Shown: one piece after another, positions 42,414 through 54,149 of the stretch
Position numbering within the stretch: the stretch's first letter is position 1
Layout of the letters: each line of letters starts with the position of its first letter
Assembly: GCF_000143415.4 (NCBI RefSeq)
Contig: NW_003314356.1
Span: forward strand, 74,607 to 138,606
Source: Selaginella moellendorffii
Taxonomy: Eukaryota > Streptophyta > Lycopodiopsida > Selaginellales > Selaginellaceae
Length of the DNA stretch: 64,000 nt
Direction of reading: 5' to 3'
Program-made: the position numbers and the translations under genes
Notes under the pieces: model-generated
Seen by the model: the letters and a program-made list of their open reading frames with translations, nothing else
Databases searched by the model: none
Told to the model about the DNA's origin: nothing

Positions 42414-44201
42414 TGTGAGACACAAAATCCCTAGGCCCCAAAGTGGAGCCGGAAGGGTGACATGTGGTGGTGGCCAAAGCGAAAACCAAACGAGAGTAAC
42501 ACGTTTGGACTAAAAGCCCCGACTTGAAAGGTCGAGAGCGGGAGTGGAACTCCCAACACAGTGCTCGAGGAACGAGCACAAAGCGAGCAATAAGTGAGGC
42601 TCCAAAAAGGGACCCAAAAGGACCAACATATGACACGTGGAAGTGTCCGAGATGGACCCGAGTTGGAGTCCAAAGTGGAGTTCGAAGTGGAGTCCGCGAA
42701 GGACCTCGAGATGGAGTCCGAAGTGGAGTCCGAGAAGGACCCCGAGATGGGGTCCGAGGTGGAGTCCGAGGTGGACCCGAGATGGAGTCTGAGATGGAGT
42801 CCGAGACGGACCCGAGATGGAGTCCGAGATGGAGTCAGAGGTGGAGTCCGAGATGGAGTCCGAGGTGGAGTCCGAGGTGGACCCGAGATGGACCCGAGAT
42901 GGAGTCCGAGATGGAGTCCGAGATGGACCCGAGATGGAGTCCGAGATGGACCCGAGATGGACACGAGATGGAGTCCGAGATGGAGTCCGAGATGGACCCG
43001 AGATGGAGTCCGAGATGGACCCGAGATGGAGTCCGAAGTCGAGACCGAGACCGAGACCGAGACCGGGACCGAGATCGAGACCGGGACCGAGATCGGGACC
43101 GAGACCGAGACCGAGGCCGAGGCCGAGCCCGAGCCTGAGCCCGAGTCCGAGTCCGAGTCCGAGTTTGAGTCCGAGTCCGAGTCTGAGTCCGAGTCCGAGT
43201 CTGAGAGGGTGAAAGCCCAAAGCGTTCGTCTCCTAGACCCTAGGGGGTTTGGTGAGCTCCAAAAGTATAGTAAGGGGGAGGACTGCAGTGGAGCCAATTT
43301 GGCCAGGAAAGGCCAGTTTGGCCCAGGAAGGCCGGACCCAGTGTTGGGTGATAAGCTGCCCACTGGGAAGTCCAAGACTAGAGTGAACACGGACCGACAA
43401 GCTAGGTAGCTTGGTGAAGTGTTCAAGAGCTGGCTCTAGTTCCCCCGGGAGATCGACTGGCCGATGCTCCCAGTCCAAGTGTGGGTGGCACTACCTACTT
43501 GGATACCTGTCGTGGCTTAATGGAACCTCGCTCTAAGCCCATGGCTAGAGCACCTAAAGGCGAAAGGTAGGGAGAGTACCCATGAGGCTTGCGTAAGGCC
43601 ACGGTGTTCCAAAATGTTGTCCCAAAGTCCCAAACGGTGAAAGGGAAGAGGAGTAGGCCTCTAATGCAGTGACCAAGGATATGGTCACATGGTGAGGAAG
43701 TCCCAAAGGATAGTGGGACTTAGCAGTCGGGCCTGCGGGCCTTGATCCAGTGGCAGTGTTGGCAAACACGGCCATGGACGAAAAGGGACTTGGTGGGGAC
43801 TGGAAAAGAGATGTCGGGGAAGGCTATTCCCCATATCTGTGGGCATCCTAGGGATGCTAAGGAGTGGATCGGGGATGATCACTCACAGATGGATGGCCCA
43901 GTCTTTGAGAGACGGTACTATGATGCTGGTGGCGTTAGACCAAAGGTGTGACCAAGATGAATGGGCATGGCCTTAGCGTAACGGGCCAATATGTCGGGGG
44001 TACCTTGGGGTGTCGGTCATGGGATCAGACACGTGGAGCACTTGGACCAAGTGCAAAAGTTGAGTGGCATGGATGCCATTCTCGGGGCTAGCATGCCCCA
44101 AGTCCTAACTGGGACTTATGAAGTTTGTGAATGAGACTCCTCCAAGTGGTCGGAGGTGCGGTTAAGTGACTAAAGTAAAATGGAAAAATTAGTCGCTTAC
44201 A
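42414..44201 (+). repeat. Very long LTR of element G
   Basis: TGTGAGACAC...GTCGCTTACA, about 1,788 bp, followed by a primer-binding site. Only one copy is in the window, so the 5' boundary is inferred from the TGTGAG/CTTACA end symmetry and is less certain than the 3' boundary. It shares blocks with the E LTRs. Confidence 0.65.
42640..43205 (+). repeat. Hexamer-based array in the G LTR
   Basis: Roughly 565 bp. First GAGATG-GAGTCC and GAGATG-GACCCG units arranged in larger 18-30 bp blocks, then a GAGACC run, then GAGTCC. Long open frames of up to about 330 codons on both strands are artefacts of the period. Confidence 0.9.
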
Positions 44202-44204
44202 ATT

Positions 44205-44216
44205 TGGTATCGGAGC
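44205..44216 (+). other. Primer-binding site of G
   Basis: TGGTATCGGAGC, initiator-Met type, three bases after the LTR end. Confidence 0.8.
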
Positions 44217-46433
44217 TGTTCCTTAGTCCGACTTTTATTGGTGCTCAAGTATATCACCACTGGTGTTGGCAGCGAAAGGTCCGAGGAGTGGGCCTATCCT
44301 TGAGGAGTAGCAGGTCGGGAAGACATGGCTCTCCATTACAGTTCATATGGGAACTTGTAGACAAAATGGTGGATAGAAAAGGGCCAATAATTTAACGACT
44401 TTGGGATCTTGGGAACAGTATAAGGTTTCCTCAGAGAGCTGAGGATGTGATCCAGATGAGGGTTTGACGCAGCAAACGGGCTAATGTAGTTGTGGTAAAC
44501 AACTATAGTTGGGATCACGGGAAAGGGGTAGACTCCAAAACAATAAAGGAGTCACAAGATTACCTTCATATAGTTGAGGCTAGTGTTCATAACTTTGAGA
44601 CCAGAATTGATAACCATGGGAGGTCAAATACAGAAGAGGACACAAGTCCTTTAAATGGTAGCCGGGGCTACCTCTAATAAATGCTGGAACAACCCAAGGA
44701 GTTGGGGGTGTACTCAGAGGATGAGTTGGTATTCTCATCACATGGACAAGTGGTCCTAAGGGGCAAAAGGTGCCCCAAGAGAACAAATCAAGTGTCGGAG
44801 TAACACTTGCAAACATGGTCTTTGTGAGCAAGACCTGAATACAAAAAGTTGTATTCCAGCGAGTTGACACCTCGAAGACTAAGACCTCGTAGGTCGTTGG
44901 ATCAGCAAAGTCTAAAATGCTGGATGACTCAAGTGGAGTCAGAGAATGGTCATAAGGGATTGGTTGAAGCATTTAGACGGAGGTGTATGGTGCCCCATGA
45001 GGTATGGGGAGGATCATAAGATCCAAGTATGAGAACAGTGAGTATCTCATTGATGGCAGAATGTGCCATATTAAAGTCGTGGGAAAGATGTTCCCAGAAG
45101 AAAGCAACTTTGGCCCAGAGTTGGGTGCAAACACTATGGTGCGGTGTTAACGGATAGTTAGCATGAGGAACAACTATATTGGTCTTGGCAAAGACCTAAA
45201 CACTAATAAGTAGTGTTATAAGGATAGGCTCGTAGAGCCGATGGTGTGGAGATACCGAAGGTGCCAAGGCGTGCTGCCTTGAGGTCAAGTTGGCGGGTTC
45301 ATGAGAACCCTGTCCAAAGGAATCCCAATGGAAATGGGAATGGCATAGCTTAAGCTAGAAAGCATGCGGTTAGAGTGTGGTGACCCAGATAATGATGGAA
45401 GTGTGGAAACACTAGCAATGAGTTGTAGGACTTGACAACTATGAGGCAACTAAGCAAAAGGTGCAAAATAATTCGTTAAACTAGTAGGAGGCAACTACCT
45501 AAGACTTCTTATTGGGATAAGGAAGTAGATATACCCTTATGGGGGGTCAATTGCTTATGTTGCGATATAGTAAGTCAATGTCGAAAGGGGAATGCTCATT
45601 GCCAAAGATGCCATCATTGGGACACCCAAACACTCTAGAACACCAGAAGGTGGTGTTTAGTGTCATGAGGGCAATGGATAATGCCCAAGGGACAAAGTCC
45701 CTAGCGAATGAAGGATAGAAGGTGCTATCCAAATATCCAAGGCTGTGGAGACGGGAGAAGTCCGTCTACCCAAATTGGACAAAGCCAAAGGGGATTTTGG
45801 CAAGGCTAGGGATGGGCATATAAAGGCCCACATGTAGCAACGGTAATCCTAGGGTATGGGATTACAAGGTGAGCAAATCCGGATTGAGGAACCACTCCTA
45901 GGCTGTCAGGTAGGTTCATCCCTATGAATACTTGCCAAAGCATGGTAGAAAGTGCAAAGTTATCTTCCTAGTCTGGAGGAGAATGACCGAAGGAAATATA
46001 TGAGGCCAAAAGGCAAGTAATAAAGGGATAGAACCGAACCATAGGAATTGACAAGCATGACCAAGGGTGGTTATGCAAGTTGGGAGTGGAGAATCAAGTG
46101 GGCGCTCAAGCATGTTGTTACTAGCGACTGGGATGCCATGGAAAGTCAAAAACATGGGATTGTCCATGTTAGACTATATAGCAATTGGAAAGTTTGCGAA
46201 AGGAGAGGCCTTAGCAAGCTAAAGGGACAAAGTTCCTTTGAAAGGTTCCCAAAGACAATTCTAGGTAATTGGATACCTAGAAAGCCAAATGTAAATAGTT
46301 CATAGAACGCACGAAATCAGAGTGGCGCAGCAAAAGCGTGGTCTTGAAGCTTGCCATGAGGCAAGGCTATCAAGGTTGGGGAAATAATTCCCGATTGTTC
46401 AAAGAGAGGGCTTTGAACGAAAGTCGATGGTTA
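44217..46433 (+). other. Interior of G without coding capacity (LARD-like)
   Basis: 2.2 kb after the primer site with no ORF above about 130 codons, no gag or pol motif on either strand, and fairly even composition. A long LTR plus a primer site plus a non-coding interior fits a large retrotransposon derivative. Total decay of coding sequence is the alternative. C2 cuts it at 46433, and its 3' LTR is not in the window. Confidence 0.5.
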
Positions 46434-47094
46434 AAGCTCTATTTCATTAAAGTGGGATTTATTCAGTAAAATGGGACTAGGTACAAATTTTCAAGTATTT
46501 GAAAATGACGTGGAATTATATGTTTTTTGTCCAGGGGCTAGACATATCTGGGGCATGGTGACTAGCGCGGTGACTTTGTGTCCAGACTGAGTCCATCTTG
46601 TTGTATAATAAATCTCATTGTCAAGGTGAACAAGCCGAATCTGAAGCTAAAGAAGAGCGATGGCATGCGCGCACACACTATTTGTTTGTTCATTGAGTGT
46701 GTGGTGAGCTTTCCAAGATGAACGTCATTCCTATTAGCCAAACATATAACTTAATGGTGAGAACATTTAGATATTATTCAATGTTATCTTTTTCTAACGA
46801 ATCTAATTGTGAAGGTGTAGCAAGAGGCATTGCTAGTCTGGAGAAGTCATTTAACTCATTTTGACCCTTAGTGTATTTTCATGAAACTAAATAACATTCA
46901 TATTATTAAGGAATTTCTCTAGTACCTTTTTTTTACGACATAGAGGCTTGCATTTCTTTCAAAGGTGATTTAGTAAAAGGCCTGAGGGCACATGCCATTC
47001 TATTTCTCAGACCGGTATTAAGATATACTAGTGCAAAGGGAAAAAGGTATTTGGTGATCAAGTAAATGGCATGAGGGCACACGCCATTATAAAC

Positions 47095-47454
47095 CTAAGC
47101 GCTAGTGGACACCTCCTTTTTGGTACTCTCAGCGGTACTATAATCCTTCTCCGGGTCAGTTGTTTTGCTTTGGATTGTTGTCTCTGACGTTACTGGGGCG
47201 TTCTCGATAGTTGTTAATGTTGCCGTTTGTTCAGAAAAATGATCACCTGGAGTATAGTACGGGGAGTTTGGAAGACTTATATATTCTAAATCTTCACCTA
47301 TCTCCTTCTCCGTCTCCTTTTCTGCCTCACTTACAGATTTTGTGCTTGCCATGAGAACGCTCTTCACCCTAAAATATGGAGTTCGTTGTGTTATAAAAGG
47401 AAACCAGCACACACGCTGCAAGGGAATGATGGTACATAAAGCACGTAAGCCCAC
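47095..47454 (-). CDS. C2 copy of the small acidic ORF
   Basis: Same open frame as 15501-15860 with about three amino-acid differences. The likely exon begins after the acceptor CCCTTGCAG. No recognised domain. Probably no longer part of a working gene, because the neighbouring DUF7869 gene is broken in C2. Confidence 0.35.
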   Translation of the reverse strand: MGLRALCTIIPLQRVCWFPFITQRTPYFRVKSVLMASTKSVSEAEKETEKEIGEDLEYISLPNSPYYTPGDHFSEQTATLTTIENAPVTSETTIQSKTTDPEKDYSTAESTKKEVSTSA

Positions 47455-47850
47455 AATATGGGTTTATGTGCCATTAATATGGGCCACACGCCATATTATT
47501 AGATTTATGCACGTGTGATTGGTAAATGCATATGTCACATCATCTTTGTTTTACCTCACACACTATATCAGGCCTAATGAACCATATCACATGTGCGCAC
47601 ATGCTATATATATGGAGAAGTATTATGCAAGGATAGAAAAATTCAATGCATGATTGTGGAGAGCAATGGCATGAAGCCACATGCTAAATAACATTTTAGA
47701 GAAAGAATTAAAATAAAAACATGCAAACAGTACTGAGTGGACCAAGACTTAGAAGTGCACAATTGAATGAGGTATTTCTAATAAATATTTCACTCACCTC
47801 ATATAGGAATGGCTACCACTCTCAAATGGCATATCGCCTCATGCCATCAC

Positions 47851-48091
47851 TGTTAGGCGCCAGCTTTGACTACGTGGTCAACGTTGGTCAAAGGGAGGCT
47901 CAAGGGTATATTAAGGCATGTTAGGGTAAGGGACTTAACCTACCCTAAGGCTCACAGTGGAGCTGCAGCGCGGCGGCGCAGTGGAGCTTTTGAGGTAGCT
48001 CGGGGGTGGTTGGGTGGTGAGGAACCTCAAGAGGTGGCGTAGCATAGCCTAGGGCAACGAGATCTTTGTCTTTTTGTGCCGGATCATAACA
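47851..48091 (+). repeat. 5' LTR of Ty3 element F
   Basis: TGTTAGGCGCC...CATAACA, 241 bp, placed directly after a C2 palindrome and the bases ATCAC. No 3' LTR is present. Confidence 0.8.
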
Positions 48092-48092
48092 T

Positions 48093-48104
48093 TGGTATCA
48101 GAGG
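48093..48104 (+). other. Primer-binding site of F
   Basis: TGGTATCAGAGG one base after the LTR, initiator-Met tRNA type. Confidence 0.85.
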
Positions 48105-48113
48105 ATTGGTTGC

Positions 48114-49083
48114 GATGGCCGACCAAGCTGAACGCTGGAATCCTATCATCGATGGTGGTGCCGACAATGGTGCCGACGAAGCTGCGGAGATTTGGACCAT
48201 TCAAGATGTGGTTCATGAGCTGCGAGCCCTTAATAAAAATCAGCAAGAGATGCAAGACGAGATGCATGGCATGATGGATACCATGCATGGGCGTGTTGAG
48301 GCACTCGAGGCTGGACGGGGTAGCGCTCCAAGTAAGCCTTCTTTGGTAGATCGACTCAAGATTCCAACCTTTTCCGGTGATGGTGGTGTGGACGAGTGTC
48401 TCGCTTGGCTAGCCAATGTGAAGAAGTTCTTGGCTGCTAGAGGAACTCCAGATGCAGAGGCTTTAGTGGCTATTCCGATGGTTTTGCGTGATGCGGGTCT
48501 TCGATGGTGGAATTGGCTTGAGGAGTCCCGTGTTGCGGATAAGAAATCACCAGTATCTACCATGGATGAGTTTGAGGCTGCTTTCCATTTACGTTTTGCC
48601 CCTCATTACGACGTGGAGAATGCTCGTACAGAACTTCGCCATTTCCAGCAAGGGAAAATGACGCTTGGGGATTATATTGAGAAGCTTACTCGCTTGATTA
48701 GTCGTGTTCCAACGAAGGATCCAGATCAGAACAAATCCTACTTCATTGATGGCCTACATAGTGAGAGCATGCGGCAACACTTGCGTCATTCTCAGCCTAC
48801 AAAGAGTTTGGAGGAGCTCTTTGATGCGGCTCGTCGACTTGATAATGACAAGCACAAGTCTCGCAAGCGTTCGCGGAGTCCTTCTGTCGAGAATCGTCGT
48901 GATGATCACCGTGGACACAAGGATGGGAACAAGCATCACAAGTTGAAGTCGGTGGTGACTACCTCAGATGCAAAGGGGTCCAAGAAGCAGAAGTTCTTTG
49001 TGAAGAATTATAGACAGGGTTGTCATCATTGCAGCGAACTTGGACACTACAAGGCTGATTGTCCACAGTTGAAGAACAAGTAG
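48114..49083 (+). pseudogene. F gag
   Basis: ATG 48114 (MADQAERWNPIIDGGAD). Capsid region with WWNWLEES and the retrotrans-gag-like FRLRFAPHYDVEN area, a basic Lys/Arg/Ser segment, and a CCHC knuckle (CHHCSELGHYKADC) near 49021-49062. The TAG at 49081-49083 is in frame with the protease downstream. Two relics keep CAG at this codon, so the stop is a mutation and not a designed readthrough signal. Confidence 0.9.
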
Positions 49084-50709
49084 CAGGACAAGAAGAATGG
49101 CCAATCTTCTTCTCACGGTAAGTCCGATACTAAAAAGTTGCAAACTTTGCAGCGTGAGGAGGAGGAGAACGACCATTCCGGTCGGAGGAAGCGACTTTCG
49201 ATCGTTGCTCGTCAGCTCAACTGTGTGTGGAACAAGATGGAGCTTGAGGATACGCATGAATCAGCTTTAATGCTGGAGGGCATGTTCCGTGGCGATCCAG
49301 TGCGGATTTTACTGGATAGTGGGAGCGATGACAACTTTGTTTCGGCAAAGTTTGTTGCGGAGCATCGCCTGAACACACGTGGAGTTCTTCCATACATAGT
49401 GGAAGGTGCAGCTACCTCTGCTCAGCATTTCGATGCTTGTGTCGAGGGGCTGGAAGTGTTGGTTGGCAAAACCACACTTGTGGAGACTTTTTATCTCGCG
49501 GATATCCATCGTGTGGATCTCATTCTTGGGATGCCATGGTTGGTGAAGGTGGATCCAGAGATAAAGTGGAGCATTAAGCGTATCTCGCTGGAGTATGGTG
49601 GCGTTAAAGATGTGTGGTTTGGCGAGGGCGTTCAACCACCAGTTGTTATGCTCTCTGCTACATCTTTGAAGCGGGCTTGTCGTAATGGAAAAGCACTTTC
49701 AAGTTACTTGCTGTTTGTTCGTGACTTGGGGGACCAAGGCACGTGTGGGGGAGAAGCAACAGTACGGGATGTACTTGATGAGTTTTCTGATGTTTTTCCA
49801 TCTGAACTTCCTCATGGATTGCCTCCATTACGAGGTGTGGAGCATGGGATTACATTGGAGCCGGGGACGCGGCCAATTTACCGGCGTCCATTTCGGTTAA
49901 GTTATGCGGAGGAGCAAGAAGTTCAACGACAAGTCAAGGAGTTACTTGAGTTTGGATTTATTCAGCCAAGTAAGTCTCCGTTTGGTGCTCCGGTCTTGCT
50001 TGTGAAGAAGGACGGTTCAATGCGGATGTGAATTGACTACCGTGCTTTAAACAAGAAGACAGTGAAGGACAAGATGCCGATGCCACGTGTGGATGATATC
50101 CTAGACAAGCTTGGTGAAGCACGAGTGTTTACCAAGATTGATCTGAGGAGTGGATATCATCAGATTGCAATGGATGATGCATCTATCTCCAAGACGGCAT
50201 TCAACACAAGCTTTGGACATTTTGAGTTTACCGTTATGCCATTTGGTTTGACGAATGCACCGGCCACATTTACTCGGTTGATGATGGAGGTATTTGGGCG
50301 TTATCTTCATGAGTTTGTGGAGATTTTCTTGGACGATATTCTTGCTTTTAGCAAGAATATGGAGGAGCATAGGGTGCATTTGCGCAAGGTTCTTTTGTTA
50401 CTTCGAGACAGCAAACTTTATGCGAAGAAGAGCAAATGTGAATTTGCAAAGTCGGAGGTGGAATATCTAGGCCATATTGTGACATCTAAGGGTGTCAAGA
50501 CGGATCCAAGGAAGGTGGCTGTGGTGGAAAACTGGCCTACACCGACTATAGTGGCCGAGTTGCGCAGTTTTCTTGGTATGGCTAGTTACTACCGACGTTT
50601 CCAGCATAAGTTTGCAAAGGTGGCTATTCCATTGACGCGGTTGTTACGCAAGAATGTGCCATTCGAGTGGAAGACGCCACAAGAGGAGAGTTTTGTGGCG
50701 CTGAAATGA
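49084..50709 (+). pseudogene. F protease and reverse transcriptase
   Basis: Protease LLDSGSDDNFVS near 49311-49346. A spacer (VDPEIKWSIKRIS) follows, then RT with [11 protein letters not shown], a TGA at 50029-50031 replacing the Cys of [30 protein letters not shown] and IFLDDILAFSK. A second TGA at 50707-50709 (likely from CGA) ends the RT segment. Otherwise the frame is intact. Confidence 0.92.
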
Positions 50710-52310
50710 TTGTTGATCGAGGCTCCAGTGCTTCACATTGCTGATCCATCGAAACCTTACGAGGTGACATGCGATGCGAGTGGTTATGCACTAGGAGGAG
50801 TTCTCATGCAAGAGGGACAGCCTATTGCATATGAGAGTCGAACTTTGAATTCCGCGGAGCAACGCTATTCCACATATGAGCAAGAGTTACTCTCTATTGT
50901 TCATGCTTTGCGGACGTGGCGGCACTATCTTTATGGTGCAGTGTTCGTGGTGTTGACAGATCACAAACCACTTGTGTATCTTTTCACACAGAAGGAGTTG
51001 AACACTAGGCAAGCTCGTTGGATGGTCAAACTCATGGAGTTTGGGGAGTTTCCTATTGAGCATCGTCCGGGAAAATCAAATGTGGTGGCGGATGCTTTAT
51101 CTCGTGTTCGTCATTTGACGATGTTACGAACACGATTTTGTCATCATTTGAGTAAGGTGGTCAGCGAGTTTGGGCACTTGGTTGAGCATGCTCAGGCTCA
51201 GGATGCTGAGGTGGCCTCTTTGCGAGACCAGATGGAAGCTCCTTTCTCATTGGTGGATGGGATTCTCTACTACAATGGCCGTGTCTATTTGCCACGGGTG
51301 GATGCGTTAATTACTCAAGTTTTATTCTACTATCATGATCGTTCAGAGGCCGGTCATTTTGGGGGGAAGAAGACATATGAGTTGATTAGGCGCAACTTTT
51401 ATTGGAGGAATATGAAGGCTGATATCCTCAAGTATTGTAAATCATGCGAGCTTTGTCAGCGGGTTAAGGTGCCACGGGAGAAGCCATGGGGACTTTTGCA
51501 ACCTTTACCTATTCCTCAGAGCCGTTGGTGTAGTATCTCTATGGACTTCATCACTTGTTTGCCACGAACACAGAGGCAAAAGGAGCAAGTATGGGTCATA
51601 GTAGATCGGTTGACGAAGTATGTGCGGTTGTTGGCTCTTCGGAAGATTGTCACTGCCTCAGACTTGGCTGCGGTTTACTTGGAGAAGGTTTTTCCTGATT
51701 TTGGTTTGCCGGAGGACATCATTAGTGATCGAGATTCAAAGTTCACTAGTGGATTTTGGAAAAGCTTTGCAAAGGCTATGCAAGTGACTTTGAAACTCTC
51801 GAGTGGAGATCATCCTCAGACGGATGGGCAAACTGAGCGTGTGAATCAGGTGGTGGAGGATATGCTATGTTGTAGTATTGGTCAAAGGCAAGGACAGTGG
51901 GATCTATATCTTCCGTTGGTGCAATTTGCTTACAACAATAGCCAACACAGTGGAACCAAGCTAAGTCCTTACTTTGCGATGTTTGGAAGGCATCCTCGAA
52001 CAGCGGTGGAGTTGGGATTGCATTTGAGTAAGGACGTTCAAGAAAAGCTTGATTCCGAGGCAACTGATCTGGCCACAGAACTTGATGAGATTCTGGTGGT
52101 ATGCAAACGGAATTTGCAAGCAGCTCAGGATAGAGCGGAGAAGTTTGCTAATGAGCATCGCCAATTCCGGGAATATAAGGTGGGTGATCTCGTCTTCGTG
52201 CGAGTGATCTTTCCGTCAAGTGAGCGGCGGAACATCTTGGTGCCTTTACGGATAGGGAAGAGTGATAAACTCTCCCATCGATATGCTGGTCCATATGAAG
52301 TTATTACTGG
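50710..52310 (+). pseudogene. F RNase H and integrase, 3'-truncated
   Basis: RNase H: CDASGYALGGVLMQEG and the RPGKSNVVADALSR end. Integrase zinc domain GHFGGKKTYELIRRNFYW with CELCQR. Catalytic acids lie in ISMDFITCL, IISDRDSKFTS and HPQTDGQTER. The frame is open to the fusion point near 52310, where transposon C2 sequence takes over and adds a short foreign tail ending at 52362. The C-terminus and 3' LTR are lost. Confidence 0.92.
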
Positions 52311-53470
52311 GTCTGACAAGCATGACCATTCCTTTGCAGACCTGTACTGGATTGAATGCTGAATCCGGCTTCTTGTTCCTCGGCCCACAATAGTAATCCT
52401 CAACATCGTTATCTGTCACTGCATTTCCAGAGGACATTGTTCCGCTACTATCTGGTGCTCTGGGTTCTGGCCAAAAGGACTCTTCCAATTCTTCATATAC
52501 AACCGGCCCATTTTGGATAGCAGATATAATCTTCTCCCAGTATTCGAGCAAAGGCTTGCACCTCTGAAAATAGGATTCTCCACCAAACACCAGCCCCCTC
52601 TTCCAGAAGGCAATATGCTATCTAATCCCGGCCACTATACTTTCCTGGTCTTTGAGTCCATCCAGGTGCATCGGCTGTGGGGAACCCTGAGGAATCATAG
52701 GTTCCCCAGTTATGGGATCTCTCTTGAAGAGTTCAATGCCGTCCACTGGCAGCCACACTGTGTCCCATTCTCTCATCTTGTACCTCATCACTGAAGCACC
52801 GTCACATATGCTGAAATGAAACTGAAGAGGCTTGGAGTGGCCAATCAGCGTTTCGGATCCGTCCCTGATGTAGCCTCTTACAAACCCCTTAAAGTCTGGA
52901 ACCTCTGTCACAAGTGCAGCTTCAACAGTGCCTTTGATGCAATTTTGGAATTCATCGTAGAGTTGTGGGAGGGTGAGGACATTGGATCGCCGGAGGGACT
53001 CTGCCAGGTGACTGAACATGGCATCGACGTCTTCATGAGTGTGCCCAACCATGAGAAAGCCAAGTGTAACCGTTTCAAATATGCCTTTGGCAACAAGCAT
53101 CGCCAAGTACGCGAAGACGTACATGTTTTTGTTCTCACTGCCAGCATTGTCTGTTTGGAACAGAAGATGGGGTGGAAGGCCACATCAGCCACAAGAACTT
53201 CCTTGAGATTCTGCTTTGTTTGGATGAGACTGTGCATTCACCGGGCGACCAGCCTCGTCGGAATGGCATGAGGCCTCACGTGATAACCCTACAATCTGAC
53301 GGCCAACATATTCACTGGGATGGCATGGGGCCCCACGCGATACTGCAAGCCTTTGCTCCTCCTCCAGCTGAACCCTGTATGGGGTTCGATCGACAAGGGC
53401 CTTATGCAAGGGTTGGCCATTCAGCTCAGTCTGCGCACTTTGCAGAGACCTTAAGTGTTTTTCTAGGGAC
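52311..53470 (-). pseudogene. C2 DUF7869 gene fragment, 3' part
   Basis: Matches 16345-17500 of C1. It encodes the GHTHEDVD region and downstream sequence, nearly all open but with a frame break near 52619 and the TRIM at its 5' side. Both in-frame palindromes are retained. Confidence 0.88.
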
Positions 53471-54144
53471 TGTAGCGCACCTTATCTCTCTCCCCTTAAG
53501 CCAACTGGAAAAGGGGCAATTACTTGATGAGAGAGCCCTTAGTGGCTATTTTATCCCCATTTATCCCCCAAGGTTCCAAGGATCCACGGTGACAGTATAT
53601 CCAAATCTCATCCCATGATCACATGCGCTACACTCACCCCCCCTTCAGAGATGTCAATGTCCTCATTGATTATTGACTAACAACCCCTACTGAGCCAAGG
53701 GGAACCAGCACCTCCATTTCTGCACTCAATCTACCAATCCTTCCATTGTGTAGACCAGCTATTTCATGTGAGGCAACTAGTCATCCACCCGTACCGCAGT
53801 CCCATAGTGGATACCTTCGTCCGTGGATACTCCACACAAGAGGAAGGACGTACGCATTGATGCCCAATACGTACGATTTCAAATTTAGGGGTAGGAATAT
53901 ACCTTGCTCAAGGGTATATTATACTTTTAAGTAACCACTAATCAATGGGAATCGAACCCGTGCCATTTGCTCCGATACCAACTGTAGCGCACCTTATCTC
54001 TCTCCCCTTAAGCCAACTGGAAAAGGGGCAATTGCTTGATGAGAGAGCCCTTAGTGGGTATTTTATCCCCATTTATCCCCCAAGGTTCCAAGGATCCACG
54101 GTGACAGTATATCCAAATCTCATCCCATAATCACATGCGCTACA
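53471..54144 (-). mobile_element. 674-bp TRIM (miniature LTR retrotransposon)
   Basis: 162-bp LTRs at 53471-53632 and 53983-54144 (TGTAGCGC...GCGCTACA) with three differences, flanked by 5-bp TSD GGGAC (53466-53470 and 54145-54149). On the minus strand a primer site TGGTATCGGAGC (53980-53969) lies two bases after the 5' LTR, and a polypurine tract GAAGGGGGGGTGAG precedes the 3' LTR. The 350-bp interior has no coding capacity, so its movement must rely on another element's enzymes. Confidence 0.93.
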
Positions 54145-54149
54145 GGGAC

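Noticed and set aside
42431-43426. Open frames of more than 250 codons on both strands, rich in Ser/Asp or Glu/Arg
   Set aside because: They exist only because the DNA is a 6-bp repeat, which keeps every frame open. The same holds for 1597-2023 and 39335-39637. No domain, start context or codon bias supports a gene.
49081-49083. UAG as a programmed gag-pol readthrough site in element F
   Set aside because: Both decayed F relics in the window have CAG at the matching codon, so the stop is a private mutation of this copy.
52246-52590. A minus-strand frame of 114 codons spanning the F/C2 junction
   Set aside because: The N-terminal part is the C2 DUF7869 fragment, and the rest is antisense F integrase joined by a deletion. 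Not a designed gene.
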